A stretch of DNA of 64,000 nt from Euborellia annulipes (GCA_023213315.1 JAKCPI010003147.1:1-64000); one strand, 5' to 3'. Shown: positions 11,349 through 21,620, numbered from the stretch's first letter. Notes: generated by a model from the letters alone, not told the origin. Program-made: numbers and translations.

Positions 11349-11869
11349 AGGCACCGAAACGTAGACATAAATTGTTGGGTCGAATCAAGCCTTTTTTCTT
11401 CACTTTCCTGTAATATTCCATTGTTAAAAGACCAAAGTGTTTATTATTATAAAAACAAAAGTAAAATGCATGTGACTTCAACATTCTTCTTCTTCTAGGC
11501 CACCAACCCAGGGGTTGAATCTCAGAGAAAACATAAAATTGCTCTTTTTAAACCCTATTTGTGATAGTCCCTCAAATTCCGGGCGATTTCAGTAGCTCTA
11601 AACGTCCACGATTTTCCTTATTCATTCGTTTAACATTTCGGCATCCGGGCCTTGTTTAGAACGCTAATCAAGGAAGAATTCAGATCGAATTTTAATTTTG
11701 TGCTCTGCTCTTGTTATTCTACATATTCTCGGGCGATAATTAGCTGTTAAGGGATACAATAGAAAATAAAATAATTAACGTCGCACGATCATCATCTCTT
11801 TTTAGACTCCGCGCCCTTCCATTTTTTAATTCCCATCACAAGCTCTTTCATTTGGAGAAATTTATTTAT

Positions 11870-12105
11870 AAAAATCTGGTGTGACTTGTCATTCTACTCG
11901 TAATTCGTGGTGACTTATTGCTGTGATGATCTGCCCTTTTGAGAGAAATAACGTAAAAAGAGAAGAGTAGCCGAGAAACTTGGTCTCCACATAGGCAACA
12001 ACTGAATAGCAGCAGAGCGTGGCTGGAGATGGTGTTTGGAGTTGAAGAAATTAAGCCGCAAAGCGGATCCTCCTTGCTTAAAGAGTATTCACTCTCCAAC
12101 TAACA
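11870..12105 (-). repeat. 3' flank of LINE relic, A-repeat-like end
   Basis: On the minus strand this follows the stop of the LINE relic and ends at 11872-11891 with AAGTCACACCAGATTTTTAT, the same terminal phrase as the A-repeat head. Whether that end belongs to the LINE or to a separate A-repeat fragment cannot be decided by eye. Confidence 0.35.
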
Positions 12106-12636
12106 TTACTTACTTTTCTTTACCAGGCGCGATGTTGAACAAATCTGCCTCCAGAGGGAACAATCCTTTGTTTTCTCTCTCCGATCGTTCCTGACTCCAT
12201 TCATCCATCTCTTCTTCGGGCGTCCCAGAGGGTCTTCTCCCCATTGGTTTGAAGTCGAGAGCCACTCTTGGCCATACGCGTCACGTGACCAAGCCATTCA
12301 TTGTACCGTATAGCTCTCTGTTGTATTGTCTTCTCCATTCTCCCGTACCTAGTATCTCGTACGGGGCCAAAGATCTTTCTTAGAACTTTACGTTCAAAGA
12401 CCTGGAGCCTATTACAATCCTTCACCTTTATCCTCCAGGTCTGACATCCATAGAGAACAACGATAAGGGTATAAGGCTCTTATACAGTATATACGAAGCT
12501 CTGATAGACTGCGGGATCCTGGTATGTGGCTCAGTCCATAGTAACATCGACTTCGCGTGCATTTCTTCAGATCCATCGTCAGAAAAGCCTAGATATCTGA
12601 ATTCTGTGACTTGTTTATATTTCTTCCCGTCTGCTA
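12106..12636 (-). pseudogene. RTE-like LINE ORF2 3' end, broken
   Basis: The minus strand reads, in order, DGKKYKQVTEFRYLG, then after a frame change LIVVLYGCQTWRIKVKDCNR, LQVFERKVLRKIFGPVRD, YNEWLGHVTRMA, and after a second frame change GRPKKRWMNGVRNDRREK and a stop at 12106. These blocks match the region after the reverse-transcriptase fingers in RTE-type non-LTR retrotransposons (YLG, LYGCETW, GHVARM and GRPKKRW signatures). Only the last ~170 codons remain, with at least two frameshifts, so it cannot encode a working enzyme. Catalytic YADD and the endonuclease are absent. The exact RTE subgroup is not determined. Confidence 0.8.
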
Positions 12637-12639
12637 GTA

Positions 12640-13620
12640 GTAACTAACTAACATTTGTTTGCCAACATTCTCTCATTCCGACAGCCAATAGTCGAGAATA
12701 CGGGGAGCGTGGAAGCAATTCAAAGTTTGTTTAATTTGTTCAAGGTCTGAGCATCAAATTCTATTCATTTTAATATCATGAAATTTTGACACAAATGTTG
12801 AATAGTATGTATGTATTTATATAGAAAAGAAATAATTTTTTGATTTGCATTTGATGACGTCATCAATTCCCTTGAATATCTTAATCTGAAAAGTCCCTCT
12901 CTCTGACAAATAACTCGTGTCTTTTAGATTCACGTAAATGTACGTTTAAAAGTCACTTTGAATTATTGTTTACATCTTCTGCTCTCTTAGTGGGTGGAGA
13001 CACCATAAAAAAAACAAAAAACAAAGTCAACTCACACTTGGAATATATATCAAGTTTCGTCTTGTTTTTTTTAATTGAATTGTCTTATTGGAAATGAAAA
13101 GACATTTTGACAAAAGAGAAAGGGCTTTGAGTCCTGTGTATTCGGGGAGTTTTTAATTATACAGTAGGCATTCATTTCAGCTGCGGTCGTTTCAAGCGAA
13201 CTAACCTCTAAGGAACATCCACGTGAACGTTTTGTATACAATGAAGTTAGTAACATAGACAATCATCCCCGTGAAGTTAGACACCATCATCAGAGCAAGT
13301 GCTTACATAAAAGGCATGAATGAATGTTAGGTCTTCAATAAGAGTTTTGAAATTGATTTTCACATAGATGGTGTTATTAAATAATACAATAATCAAAACG
13401 CAATGCGATGTCGTTTCTCCGCCATTCAGAATGTAGAGAATTTTTGCAAAATTCTAATCAGATATATATGAATGGCGGATTATAGAGCACTCAAAGGACA
13501 TAGGGGGGAGGGGGGGTGCCATCGCCTTATTTTTGGACGGAATTTTCCATCTTTTTTTTGTTTTAGTACCTTTGCTTGTCAGAAAAAATCTTTGAATTAA
13601 AAATAATAAAATGAGTGTAA
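12640..13620. other. AT-rich gap
   Basis: No gene seen. It contains a CRE octamer at 12855-12862. A minus-strand CTCTGATGATGGTGTC phrase at 13275-13290 looks like the start of a hammerhead-like motif but lacks the GAAAC part. Confidence 0.45.
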
Positions 13621-13628
13621 ATAATATA

Positions 13629-14190
13629 AAAAATCTGGTGTGACTGGTCGCACAGCACACAACTTTCTCTTACCCGTTGGCAGGAGATAGTTGTGCACCG
13701 TGCTGGTCACACCAGATTTTATGTGTCGTGATATAATAAGTTGCTCTTAGCACTTTAGTTAACTTGACCACGCGATGATGCATAGATGGCGCAGAGCTAC
13801 GAATGCTTCATTAGTAAAGTGTACTTCAAACGATTTCCACTAAAAATTTCACTGATATACTTTTTAAAGAGCATCTAAAAAATAATTGATTTATGAATTT
13901 TAAACAAAATCGTTGCAGCGAATTTTGAGAATTTTGAAAAAAACTGAAAAAGTGCATCAGTAAAGTACTAGTACTTTTTGGTCGATTTTGTTCAAAAGCT
14001 TCGCGTCCCGTCCCATGGGGGTGCCTAACTTAAATATCAAATTTCAACCTCCTAGCTCTTTTCGTTCTTGAGATATTTTGTTCACAGACACACAGACAGA
14101 CAGACCATGTCGCGAAAACCCCCTTTTTCGGATTCAGCGGACCTCAAAATGTGTATATCCATCAAAACCCCAATAGCTGCATTTCCCCAT
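13629..14190 (+). mobile_element. A-repeat, internally deleted
   Basis: The hairpin head (13632-13722) is intact, with AATCTGGTGTGAC paired to GTCACACCAGATT. The part corresponding to TTACCATGGCAACC is missing. The later blocks AAAGTACTAGTACTTTTTGG, the (CAGA)n tract and CCATGTCGCGAAAACC are present. The last ~70 bp seen in other copies are lost. Confidence 0.75.
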
Positions 14191-14226
14191 TTGATGCTAC
14201 CCTCCTATTAATATTACATCACAGCC

Positions 14227-14310
14227 AGGGGCGTATATAGAAATTTTTTTGGGGGGGGGGGGGGGGGGCTATATAAATTTTTGGGGGGGGGGGGGGGGGG
14301 GGGGGGGAGC
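14227..14310 (+). mobile_element. hAT-MITE-like end with G runs
   Basis: CAGGGGCGTATATAG resembles the start of hAT MITEs such as those at 16.9 and 42.5 kb. It is followed by two G runs, 14251-14268 (18) and 14283-14307 (25), each after a CTATATAAATTTTT-like spacer. No matching right end was found, so the element is truncated or the G runs have been rearranged. Run lengths are likely to be inexact. Confidence 0.4.
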
Positions 14311-14651
14311 TATGCAATTGTGTTTTATAACTAGGCCTTTAGAAACTCATGGCTATTTAGACTTTCTTGAGGCCTTCAATTTAATTAAATAATTTCATCT
14401 GCTCGGAACTCCTCCCCCACAGAAAAATCACTTCTCGCAGAACTCTTGTGTTTTGCAACGTGACGGGGACAGCTTGTTAAACCCCAAACCTTTCCAAGCC
14501 TCCCAGTTCATGATAGAGAAAGAATATTTTCATTTAGGCCTCTTATAATCCTCCGCCCTCTATCTTTTGTTCATACTAAAATATATAGGAATAAATAAAA
14601 TCCGGAGCTGATGATCAGGCAATTTATTTGGATTAATTCCGTCCGCTATAA

Positions 14652-14677
14652 GTCGACGTTTCGGCTCCTTCTTCATT
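14652..14677 (-). ncRNA. Shortened hammerhead-like motif
   Basis: The minus strand reads TGAAGAAGGAGCC and then GAAACGTCGAC. Compared with its partner at 14.999 kb it has lost the stem II loop and distal strand, so it cannot fold as an active ribozyme. Confidence 0.4.
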
Positions 14678-14991
14678 TATTTTATTTTATTTTTTTTTTT
14701 TATATATATATATATAATGGTATAAGCAGACTCACCATGCGGTGTCAAAAAAACAAATATCTCTCAATTTTGTCATAAAAGCTGTGATTAAAGTCGCTAG
14801 AAGGCAATGGTGCCAAACGAAGAAGGATGAATCAATTTGGAGTGAATTGCCTCTTATTTATAATTCAGATATTTAAACTGAGGGAATCAATTGTATGTAA
14901 TATCCAAACTAAAATAAATACTACTAAAATTAATATAAATATCCTTATAAACATGTGTAATCAATGATATGTATTTTTTATTTGTTAATTA

Positions 14992-15040
14992 TAAAGTCCT
15001 GAAGAAGGAGCCGTTGTGGCTTCGAAACGTCGACTTATAG
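14992..15040 (+). ncRNA. Hammerhead-like motif
   Basis: AAAGTC, then CTGAAGA (14999-15005), one extra A, stem GGAGCC, loop GTTGT, stem GGCTTC, then GAAACGTC and GACTTATAG. Stem II is 6 bp with one G-T pair and a 5 nt loop. The AAGTC and GACTT strands around the core can pair as stem I, placing the expected cut after GAAACGTC. The extra base before stem II is not found in standard hammerheads. Activity is unproven. Confidence 0.5.
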
Positions 15041-15343
15041 CGGACGGAATTAATTAATCCAAATAAATTGCGTGATCATCAGCTCCGGATTTTATTTATT
15101 CATCTTTCTCAATAACATCCACCTTCATCACTATTTCAGGAATGTTTTATTTTGTCGCTCGTCCCGTAAATCGCAACAAAAAAGTTTTTTTTTGTTTAAT
15201 ATTTACAAGGTGCTTAGCGTCTAGTAATTAAATTATAGTCACAATTTTGAATCCCTTTTTTTATTTGTGAAAAAGTTGAGTTTAATATGCAGGCATTCAA
15301 GAAGGGAGATCTCTCACGTTTATTGCCTCTGTGCTGTCCTTTT

Positions 15344-15378
15344 ACACGCACACGCACACGCACACGCACACGCACACG
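15344..15378. repeat. (CACACG)n microsatellite
   Basis: About six CACACG units in a row. CT-rich, poly-G and (TCAT)n tracts follow at 15555-15570, 15591-15614 and 15686-15708. Confidence 0.85.
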
Positions 15379-15807
15379 AGCACTGGCCACCCATTCGAGG
15401 GTAAAACGAGAAGAGGAGTTTCCTTTTTTGTATTCTTTTTCTTAATGAGATGAAATGTCCTCTTCTCTTCTCTTCTTTCTTCTTTTAATAAGAACACAGA
15501 GGGAGAGCAATAACAGTTCACACAGGTGACTTTAAGTGGACTTTCAAAGAGAGGGGGGGGAGGGGGGGGAGAAGACCATCATCAAATTAACTCTCTCTCT
15601 CTCTCTCTCTCTCTAGTTGCAATAACGACGAAACGATTTCATTAAAAGCCTCAAGAGAGAAGAGGAGTTAATCTACTCTCTTTCTCATTCATTCATTCAT
15701 TCATTCATTAATATGCATGGAAACAAAAGAAAATTGAAAATTAATTTTCCCTTTTTCCTTTCTCCCATATACAAAGTAGAGAAAGTATTGTGAGTGTTTA
15801 AAAAAAA

Positions 15808-16813
15808 ATACTGGTTTGCACTGCACACAACTTTCTCTTTCTATGTTCTGTGCTTGTCACACCAGATTTTTACGTTTAGTTAAAATTCAAGATGTAAAAT
15901 TTATAAACATAGGTACATATTTATCTTTTGTTACCATGGCAATTTCTCCTATCTTTCCTATGAAGCACAAGAGTAAAGTGTGCTTTAAAAGATTCCAAGG
16001 GCAAAATGAGAATATACATTTCAAAGAGCATCTAAAAAATAATTGATTTATGAATTTTAATCCAAATCTTTGGAGCGAATTTTGAGAAAATCTGAAAAAA
16101 AAATCTGGTGTGACTGGCGCACAGCACACAACTTTCTCTTACCTTCGGTAATCGAAAGTTGTGTACTGTGCTTGTCTCACCAGATTTTTTGTGTCGACAT
16201 GTATTTAGTTTCCGACAGTACGGTACATTCGATTTTCAAGATGTAAAATTTATAAGTATGACAAAATATTTATATTTTGTTACCATGGCAACCATTTCTT
16301 CTATCTTTCCTATGGAGAACAAGAGTAAAGTGGTCTTCAGAAGATTTCAATCACAAAATGAGAATATACATTTTAAAGAGCATCTAAAAAATAATTGATT
16401 TTTGAATTTAAAAAAAAATCATTGGAGCAAATTTTGAGAAAATCGAAAAAAACTGAAAAAGTGCATCAGTAAAGTACTAGTACTCTTTGGTCGATTTTGG
16501 TCAAAAGCTTCGTGTCAGGTCCCATGGGGGTGCCTAACTTAAATATAAAATTTCAACCTCCTAACTCTTTTCGTTCTTGAGATATTTTGTTCACAGGCAG
16601 ACAGACAGACAGACACACAGACAGACCATGTCGCGAAAACCACTTTTTTGGATTCAGGGGACCTCAAAACGTGAAGATCCATCAAAATCTCGACATCGAA
16701 TTTTTGACATGAATCCAATACTTTCTCTCTCTATATATATTAACATATATATAGAGGTAAGAGAAAGTAAAAAAAAACTGAAAAAGTGCATCAGTAAAGT
16801 ACTAGTACTCTTA
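15808..16813 (+). mobile_element. A-repeat interrupted by a second A-repeat
   Basis: The outer copy runs from a damaged head at 15808 to 16100 (ending GAGAAAATCTGAAAAAA) and resumes at 16769 with AAAAACTGAAAAAGTGCATC and AAAGTACTAGTACTCTT, exactly the sequence that follows in intact copies. It has lost everything after about 16813. The interruption is a complete A-repeat, so the outer copy is the older of the two. Confidence 0.8.
16101..16768 (+). mobile_element. A-repeat, complete, nested
   Basis: This copy begins AAATCTGGTGTGACTGGCGC and ends GAGGTAAGAGAAAGTA, inserted into an A/T stretch of another A-repeat. The clean break and resumption of the host copy show that these are the true ends of a ~668 bp mobile unit. 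Target duplication cannot be read because the site is a run of A. A 79-codon frame (16159-16398) in the body is shared by several copies (see findings). Confidence 0.85.
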
Positions 16814-16917
16814 GTAGCTGTCCCCTTAAGTGCTGGTGTCACTGGTGGTGAGGTCGCGACTCGGCCCTTTCCCCCTGGTCCTTTCTGCGTCCACTTACAC
16901 TACTACTCTCTGACCAC

Positions 16918-17071
16918 CATGGGCGTAACTAGAGAATTTAGCCGGGGTGGGTCAAGGGACCAGCTATCCTCCGGGGAGCCCGGAAAGCCTCATATTTTCT
17001 CTATTTTTATTGGGGCAGACAGCTTTCTGGGGGGGGCAGCCCCCCCTCCGAACCCCCTAGTTACGCCCATG
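16918..17071. mobile_element. hAT-type MITE with perfect 8 bp TSD
   Basis: The 154 bp element has perfect 15 bp terminal inverted repeats CATGGGCGTAACTAG and is flanked by identical CTGACCAC (16910-16917 and 17072-17079). An 8 bp duplication is the hallmark of hAT transposition. The interior contains a GC-rich hairpin (GGGGGGGCAGCCCCCCC type) and no coding capacity. It depends on a transposase made elsewhere. Confidence 0.85.
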
Positions 17072-17285
17072 CTGACCACATTTCATTTGTACTCATTAGC
17101 GTACCTCGTGACATGTCATTCTAGATTGTGAGAATCCGCAGTAATTTAATCGAAGTTTCAGCTTTCCTGCATGTTTGGTCGTTGGGAATTGCTTTATGTT
17201 CTTCCTGCTGCATATTTGGATTCTAAGCTCAATTTTGGTATGACTTTAAGTAATGCAATGTATTCTAAAACAAACAGTTTTGCCG

Positions 17286-17560
17286 CAAATCATATTCTCA
17301 TTTTGCCATTGAAATTTTTTTTCTTTTTTAAACATTCACACTTTTTTTCTCTTTCACACAGTCTTCTCGGCAACTTAGGCCATTTAAGACTTTTAACGAT
17401 AGCCATATGTTTAATATATCTATTGGGGGTCCAGGCATTTCTATTTAAGTCATTTGATCATTGAAATCTTCTGAAGCAAACTTTACTCTTGTACTCCATA
17501 GGAAAGATAGGTGAAATGGTTGCCATGGTAACAAAATATAATATTTTTCGTTTTAGATTA
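17286..17560 (-). mobile_element. A-repeat fragment split by a SINE
   Basis: CATATTCTCATTTTGCCATT (17291) continues after the SINE as CATTGAAATCTTCTGAAGC and runs to GGTTGCCATGGTAACAAAAT near 17540. The sequence beyond it to about 17840 matches the flank of another A fragment at 53.01-53.17 kb (both with a CTCTCACTTGCA phrase), suggesting a longer shared unit. Confidence 0.65.
17316..17458 (-). mobile_element. SINE-A, 5'-truncated, with TSD
   Basis: The 143 bp insert has a poly-T start (the A tail of the minus strand) and the SINE-A body phrases AACATTCACAC and CGGCAACTTAGGCCATTTAA, but no tRNA head. It is flanked by identical CATTGAAAT (17307-17315 and 17459-17467), the sequence of the interrupted A-repeat. 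5' truncation with an A tail and a target duplication is the pattern left by LINE-driven retrotransposition. Confidence 0.85.
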
Positions 17561-17769
17561 AAATTCAATTAAATCGATTATTATTTAGATGTCTTTTTAA
17601 AAAGTATATCAGTAATTTTTTGTAAAAATTGTTTGCAGTACACTTTGCTGATGTAATTCAATTTTTTTAATTTTGATTTTTATTAATTTGACGAATATAA
17701 TAAAAAAAATAAAAATAGAAAATAATTTTATTGTATTTTTTTTTTTTAATTTTATTTCTGTCTTTAATC

Positions 17770-18070
17770 GTTTCCGAGAAAAATGGGTTGCCTGGACGGA
17801 CAGACACCAGCGCCTTGATGCCTATCTCCCTCTCACTTGCACTCATCAGCGTCGAATTAGCCATGATAAATGCTTTGATTGTTGTTGGCGCTCGCAGCGC
17901 CACTGGCGGCAAGTTGAGCAGTCAGTCAGTCTGTCGTCGAGTTTAGAGCCACGCGGAGTGCCAAATGTATTGTGAATTATTCCTTTTTATTTATTAAGTG
18001 CATCAGTTAGTGAGTGATCTCCGGGATGTGTTTTGTGTTTGTGTAATAAGTGTTTGGAAATAAATACCAG
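17770..18070 (+). promoter_or_regulatory. Possible promoter and 5' UTR
   Basis: A GC-richer stretch holds the palindrome GGCGCTCGCAGCGCC at 17888-17902 and two overlapping TCAGT initiator-like motifs at 17922-17930. No TATA box is at the expected distance. It precedes the candidate exon directly. The first ~70 bp resemble the flank of an A-repeat fragment near 53.1 kb. Confidence 0.3.
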
Positions 18071-18119
18071 ATGGAGATGATCTTTGGAAAATACCAATTG
18101 GAGCTGCGAATAGACAAGG
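18071..18119 (+). CDS. Candidate first coding exon (partial gene)
   Basis: The ATG at 18071 opens MEMIFGKYQLELRIDK, ending one base into the next codon at a good donor, AAGG|GTGAGTTG (intron from 18120). An in-frame TAA lies 24 bases upstream, so this is the first usable ATG. The codons are mixed in composition, unlike the A/T filler around them. The ~300 bp upstream (17770-18070) are GC-richer and could be promoter and 5' UTR, with TCAGTCAGTC at 17922-17931 resembling an arthropod initiator. The protein is not recognised. The next exon would lie outside the window; two possible recursive splice sites on this strand lie at 46.378 and 57.412 kb. Part of the upstream region resembles repeat DNA near 53.1 kb, which lowers confidence. 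Confidence 0.4.
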
Positions 18120-18349
18120 GTGAGTTGAGATCCTTCCTTTTATTTAAGCAAATGGGCAAAATGTCTGTTTCGATTTAATTTCATTTTTATTAATATCTAT
18201 AATTATTTAGTGACACGTGACTAGATTCTCTTTATTTTTTATTTTCTAATATGTAATTGCTTTGCTTTGAAGCCATTTATATTTATTCCCTCTCACATGC
18301 ATTCAGATTTCTTCATTCTTTGAGATGCATCAACTCGGGCAAAGAATAT

Positions 18350-18480
18350 ACAACACACACACACAAGGGCGCTTGCACTCACACAAGCGCGCGTTGTTCG
18401 CGCGCCATCACACACACACACACACTCACACACTAATAGCGCGCGTTTTCGCGCGTCGCGCTCTCACAGACACACATATA
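18350..18480. repeat. CA microsatellite with GC hairpins
   Basis: (CA)n is interrupted by two alternating purine-pyrimidine hairpins: GCGCGCGTTGTTCGCGCGC at 18387-18405 and GCGCGCGTTTTCGCGCG at 18439-18455. Both lie in the first kilobase of the proposed intron. Confidence 0.8.
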
Positions 18481-18524
18481 CAGTGACAACGTTTTTGCTC
18501 AGAGGGGCGGGGAGGGGGGGGGGC

Positions 18525-19460
18525 GGCTATATGGACCCTGTTATGCAAATGTGTGTCAAGCGCCAAAAAATTCAAAATTGAGTTAAGCACGGAATATTGT
18601 TTCAAATGCTTTAATTAATAGTATTTTTTATGAAATATGTCCTAAAAAAATTTATATTTAATGTAAAAGCATAAAATTATTTTTACAATATTTCAATGCA
18701 GGATTTTCATTTTGCAAAAATGATTTATGTTCCTAACAAGTTGTTTTTTATGATGTTAACAACCAATAAAAACTTATTTAACCTATATTATATATTGTTT
18801 AGCTTAAATAAACCAAAATCCTTTTTTTTGAAAAATGAGAAATGAATTCGTAGATGTCAAAATTTAATTTTTTGATATTATTCCTTATAATGAAGATGAG
18901 GATCAGCGCGATTTCGAAAAGACAACAAAATAAATAATATTAAGTCAATTTCATTATTATAACTTTGATTTACTGTTGCCATGTTCACTTCCATTCAGGA
19001 ATTAATTGATGAGAAAATTTTGTTATCACTTTGTATTTTATTTTAAAACATTTATACTACGTATTTAAAATTGATTAATGGAATTTTGATAAAAAGTTTC
19101 TAAGCTATTTAGTATTAAATTATAAAATTAAAATAATTTTATTAATATAAATAGTGCATAGATTAATTTGTAATCATGTGTCAAGAGACTTTGAAGCATT
19201 TTTACAAATATAATATTGGACTTAAAGAATTTTGCAAAAATAATTTTTTATATTTTATTGCTTTTCTCTAAATTAGTCGTATTTTTAGAGATAATTTATG
19301 AATATCTGCTATAATTACAGTATTTACTTGCACAAATGACAAACAAAATGATATATAATCTAATCAAAACAATTTAAATCAGAAAAACTTTAATGTTGAT
19401 TTTCTCAATACTCGATGACTGGCACTTGACACACATTTGCATAACAGGGTCCATATAGCC
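18525..19460. mobile_element. 936 bp element with 41 bp TIRs
   Basis: The ends 18525-18565 and 19420-19460 are inverted copies matching at 40 of 41 positions (start GGCTATATGGACCCTGTTAT). The interior is AT-rich with no open frame, so the element is non-autonomous. Target duplication is unclear: the repeats begin in a G-rich run on the left and end before TATCAAC on the right. The superfamily is not assigned. The near-perfect TIR suggests a fairly young insertion. Confidence 0.8.
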
Positions 19461-20404
19461 TATCAACAGAAAAACAAAACAAAATTGAATAAAATTCAAA
19501 ACTTTTTTTTATTAGGTCTGTTTCGGCATCGAAGGCCATTTATCAAATCTTTTAAATAAAAGGAATTTTATATTTCTTCATCGATAAATTTGATAATTGA
19601 AAATGAATGATTCATAAATTTCATTAAAATATTCTTTGATCAAGAAAGAGGAGGGTCAAAGAGTAAACCATTTGAACGTTTTATGGCTGCCTCTTAATAA
19701 AATATTCAGACATAAATTTTAATAGAGAAAATTTTTCTTTTTTTTTTTTTTTTTTTTTTGGAATTTCGCCAAAAAGTTTGAAATTTCTTTCTTTTTTTTT
19801 TGTTTTGTTGGCACTTGCCCCTTCCTCTTTGCGCCCTCCCTTTTAATCAGCCCCCTGGGTTGGGATTAAAATGTTCATTTTCCCATCTCAAATCAAGATT
19901 CGTTTTTAGGTCACTCAAAGAGGGCTGATTTTCAAAATCTTATTTTTAACAATTTATATTCAACATATTTAATTAAATATTAATTTATATACGATCTACA
20001 TCTCTTAGAATCAGTACAGAGTGAAGTCAACAACTATCTTTTTTTTAATATCTAATTAAGAATTTAAATAATTAATTCTCACAATTAATATTCTTTAATT
20101 AATGATAAAAATTAAATTTATTTTTAAATTCCTATTTTTATACTAATTAAAGAAAGAAATTTTATTTAATTATTGAATAAAAATTATGAGATTTTTTCTT
20201 TTAATAATTCTGAAACCACTTGACGGATTTTGGTGGGATTTTTTTTGCTCAATGAATAAATAATTCTTTCACGTGTAGTTTTATTAAAAAAAAGTTATTT
20301 TTTGAGGGAGTAAAACTAAAATTTTCTATTTTTGTTATTTCAAAATTAAGAAAAACAAAGAAACAAACAAAAGACACTCTTCTTTTTACGCCTTTATGAC
20401 ACAG

Positions 20405-20440
20405 CTCTGATGATGGTCCCCTTTATTTGACCGAGACTGT
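20405..20440 (+). ncRNA. Degenerate hammerhead-like motif
   Basis: CTCTGATGATGGTCCCC, a TTTATTT loop, then GACCGAGAC. GGTC and GACC can pair as stem II, but the GAAAC element is changed to GAGAC, so it is probably inactive. It is the partner of the motif at 21.58-21.62 kb. Confidence 0.35.
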
Positions 20441-20985
20441 ACCTTGCAATCAGTCGTCAGCTGATTAAAAATTCTGAATCCGAAATCCTCAAATTTTGAA
20501 TGAATTTTCATTGGACGGGAATCTCCATTTCTACCGCTCTTAGATTTTTGTTCGTTACCAATAGAGTTTTAAAAAGAGCGTTTATCAACTCCTCCTCGTT
20601 TTCCTCAGCAGAAGAGAGAGAGAGATGAATTATCGCAGAGGTCCATCCTTTGGCTCAAAGCCATCTCAGTAAGGAAGACATGTTTTGTTTCTCTAATCGG
20701 CCCATTTTTCATACGGCCCATCATTATCAGGGTTCTTAATCCTCTCTCTCGCCCCTTTTATTCTTGCATCGCCATTAACGTCACGTGCCTTTGAACTATG
20801 CAAAAATTATTTCCTCTTTTTCTTATTTTTTGAATAATTCCTTTAACACTGGACCCCCCTCCCCTCCCCTCCCCCCCCTCCCCTCCCCTTAAAAGAGAGA
20901 ATTTTTCTTTTTCTATTCGATACAAGAGAAAATCATAGATTATCAAATACAGAGAATAGAACAATAATTACATATAGGACCTCTT

Positions 20986-21431
20986 CTATATGAAAAAAAA
21001 AAACACTAAGTTTCAAGGATTTGTTAAAAAAATTAATACTTATTTCGACACTCATTCGAAGTGATTTACACATCGGCGTAGAAATGTCTATAAAAAAAAT
21101 TTGTTTATTTTCTAAAAAATCCTTGAGCCTTCGGGCTTGGTCTAGTGGTTAGCGTACTTGGACTTGTATACCAAGGGTCGCGGGTTCGGATCCCAGGCAA
21201 TCGAGGATTTTATTTAAGCTATTTGGATACCAAATGGCTTAAATAAGAATGCCTGGACCCCAATATATTTATATTCATAAATAACGGGTATCGTAAAAAG
21301 TCTTATATGGCCTAAGTTGCCGAAAATACTATGTGTATGTGTGTGTGTGAGTGGGAAAAAAAGTGAATGTTTTTTATAAAAAAAAATCCTCGAAACTTAT
21401 AACCTAGTGTTTTTAGATTTTCATATACTGT
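20986..21431. repeat. Foldback containing a SINE
   Basis: TATATGAAAAAAAAAAACAC followed by TAAGTTTCAAGGATTT on the left and the inverted AAATCCTCGAAACTTATAAC with CTAGTGTTTTTAG on the right form ~40 bp ends. Nearly all of the right half is the SINE at 21127-21380, so the foldback was about 180 bp before insertion. It lies in the centre of the 2 kb palindrome. Confidence 0.6.
21127..21380 (+). mobile_element. SINE-A, full length, with TSD
   Basis: The tRNA-like head has an A box TGGTCTAGTGG and a B box GGTTCGGATCC. The body has ATTTGGATACCAAATGGC, TGGCCTAAGTTGCCGAAAA and a TGTGTGTGAGTG tract. It is flanked by AAAAAATCCTTGA (21114-21126) and AAAAAATCCTCGA (21381-21393), 12 of 13 identical. The anticodon arm has a 9 nt loop, so it is not a working tRNA. 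This is the reference copy of the family. Confidence 0.85.
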
Positions 21432-21574
21432 ATGCATAAGCCATAAATACTCTGAACCTTGCACAACTATATAACAATTATACAATTTGAATAGATTAAT
21501 AAATTTTTTTTTTTTTTAAATTGAAGAAAAGAAATTTTGCAGCTAGTAGATTTTCTTTACCCTTTGAGTCCATC

Positions 21575-21620
21575 CAACGTTAATGTTTCGGTCCCAAGGA
21601 TTAGACCATCATCAGAGCTC
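21575..21620 (-). ncRNA. Hammerhead-like motif
   Basis: The minus strand reads CTCTGATGATGGTCTAATCC, TTGGGACC, GAAACATTAACG. Stem II GGTC/GACC is kept with a long loop, and the GAAAC core is intact, but GUC after it is absent. It is the right-arm partner of the motif at 20.41 kb. Confidence 0.4.

Larger units (their letters stand above)
14591..15105. repeat. Foldback with opposed hammerhead-like arms
   Basis: The left arm (14591-14677) and right arm (14999-15105) are inverted copies: both hold AATCCGGAGCTGATGATC, CCAAATAAATTG-type sequence and the CCGTCCGCTATAAGTCGACG block. The inner end of each arm carries a hammerhead-like motif pointing outward. The ~320 bp between them is unremarkable AT-rich DNA. 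Two opposed copies of a terminal repeat fit a non-autonomous Penelope-like element, but no reverse-transcriptase remains to prove it. Confidence 0.75.

Noticed and set aside
10992..11498. 168-codon open frame, the longest in the window
   Set aside because: It spans an imperfect palindrome and ends in a (TTC)n tract; the sequence has no recognisable domain and no coding signature.
13270..13295. Hammerhead-like motif on minus strand
   Set aside because: Only the CTGATGATGG half is present; the GAAAC half is missing.
16577..17131. 184-codon plus frame
   Set aside because: It runs through the (CAGA)n part of an A-repeat and a hAT MITE, so it is a chance fusion of mobile elements.
17922..17955. 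Downstream promoter element after the TCAGT motif
   Set aside because: No RGWYV-type motif at +28 to +32 from either possible initiator.
21127..21200. tRNA gene
   Set aside because: A and B boxes are present but the anticodon loop is too large and a body with A tail and target duplication follows; it is a SINE.
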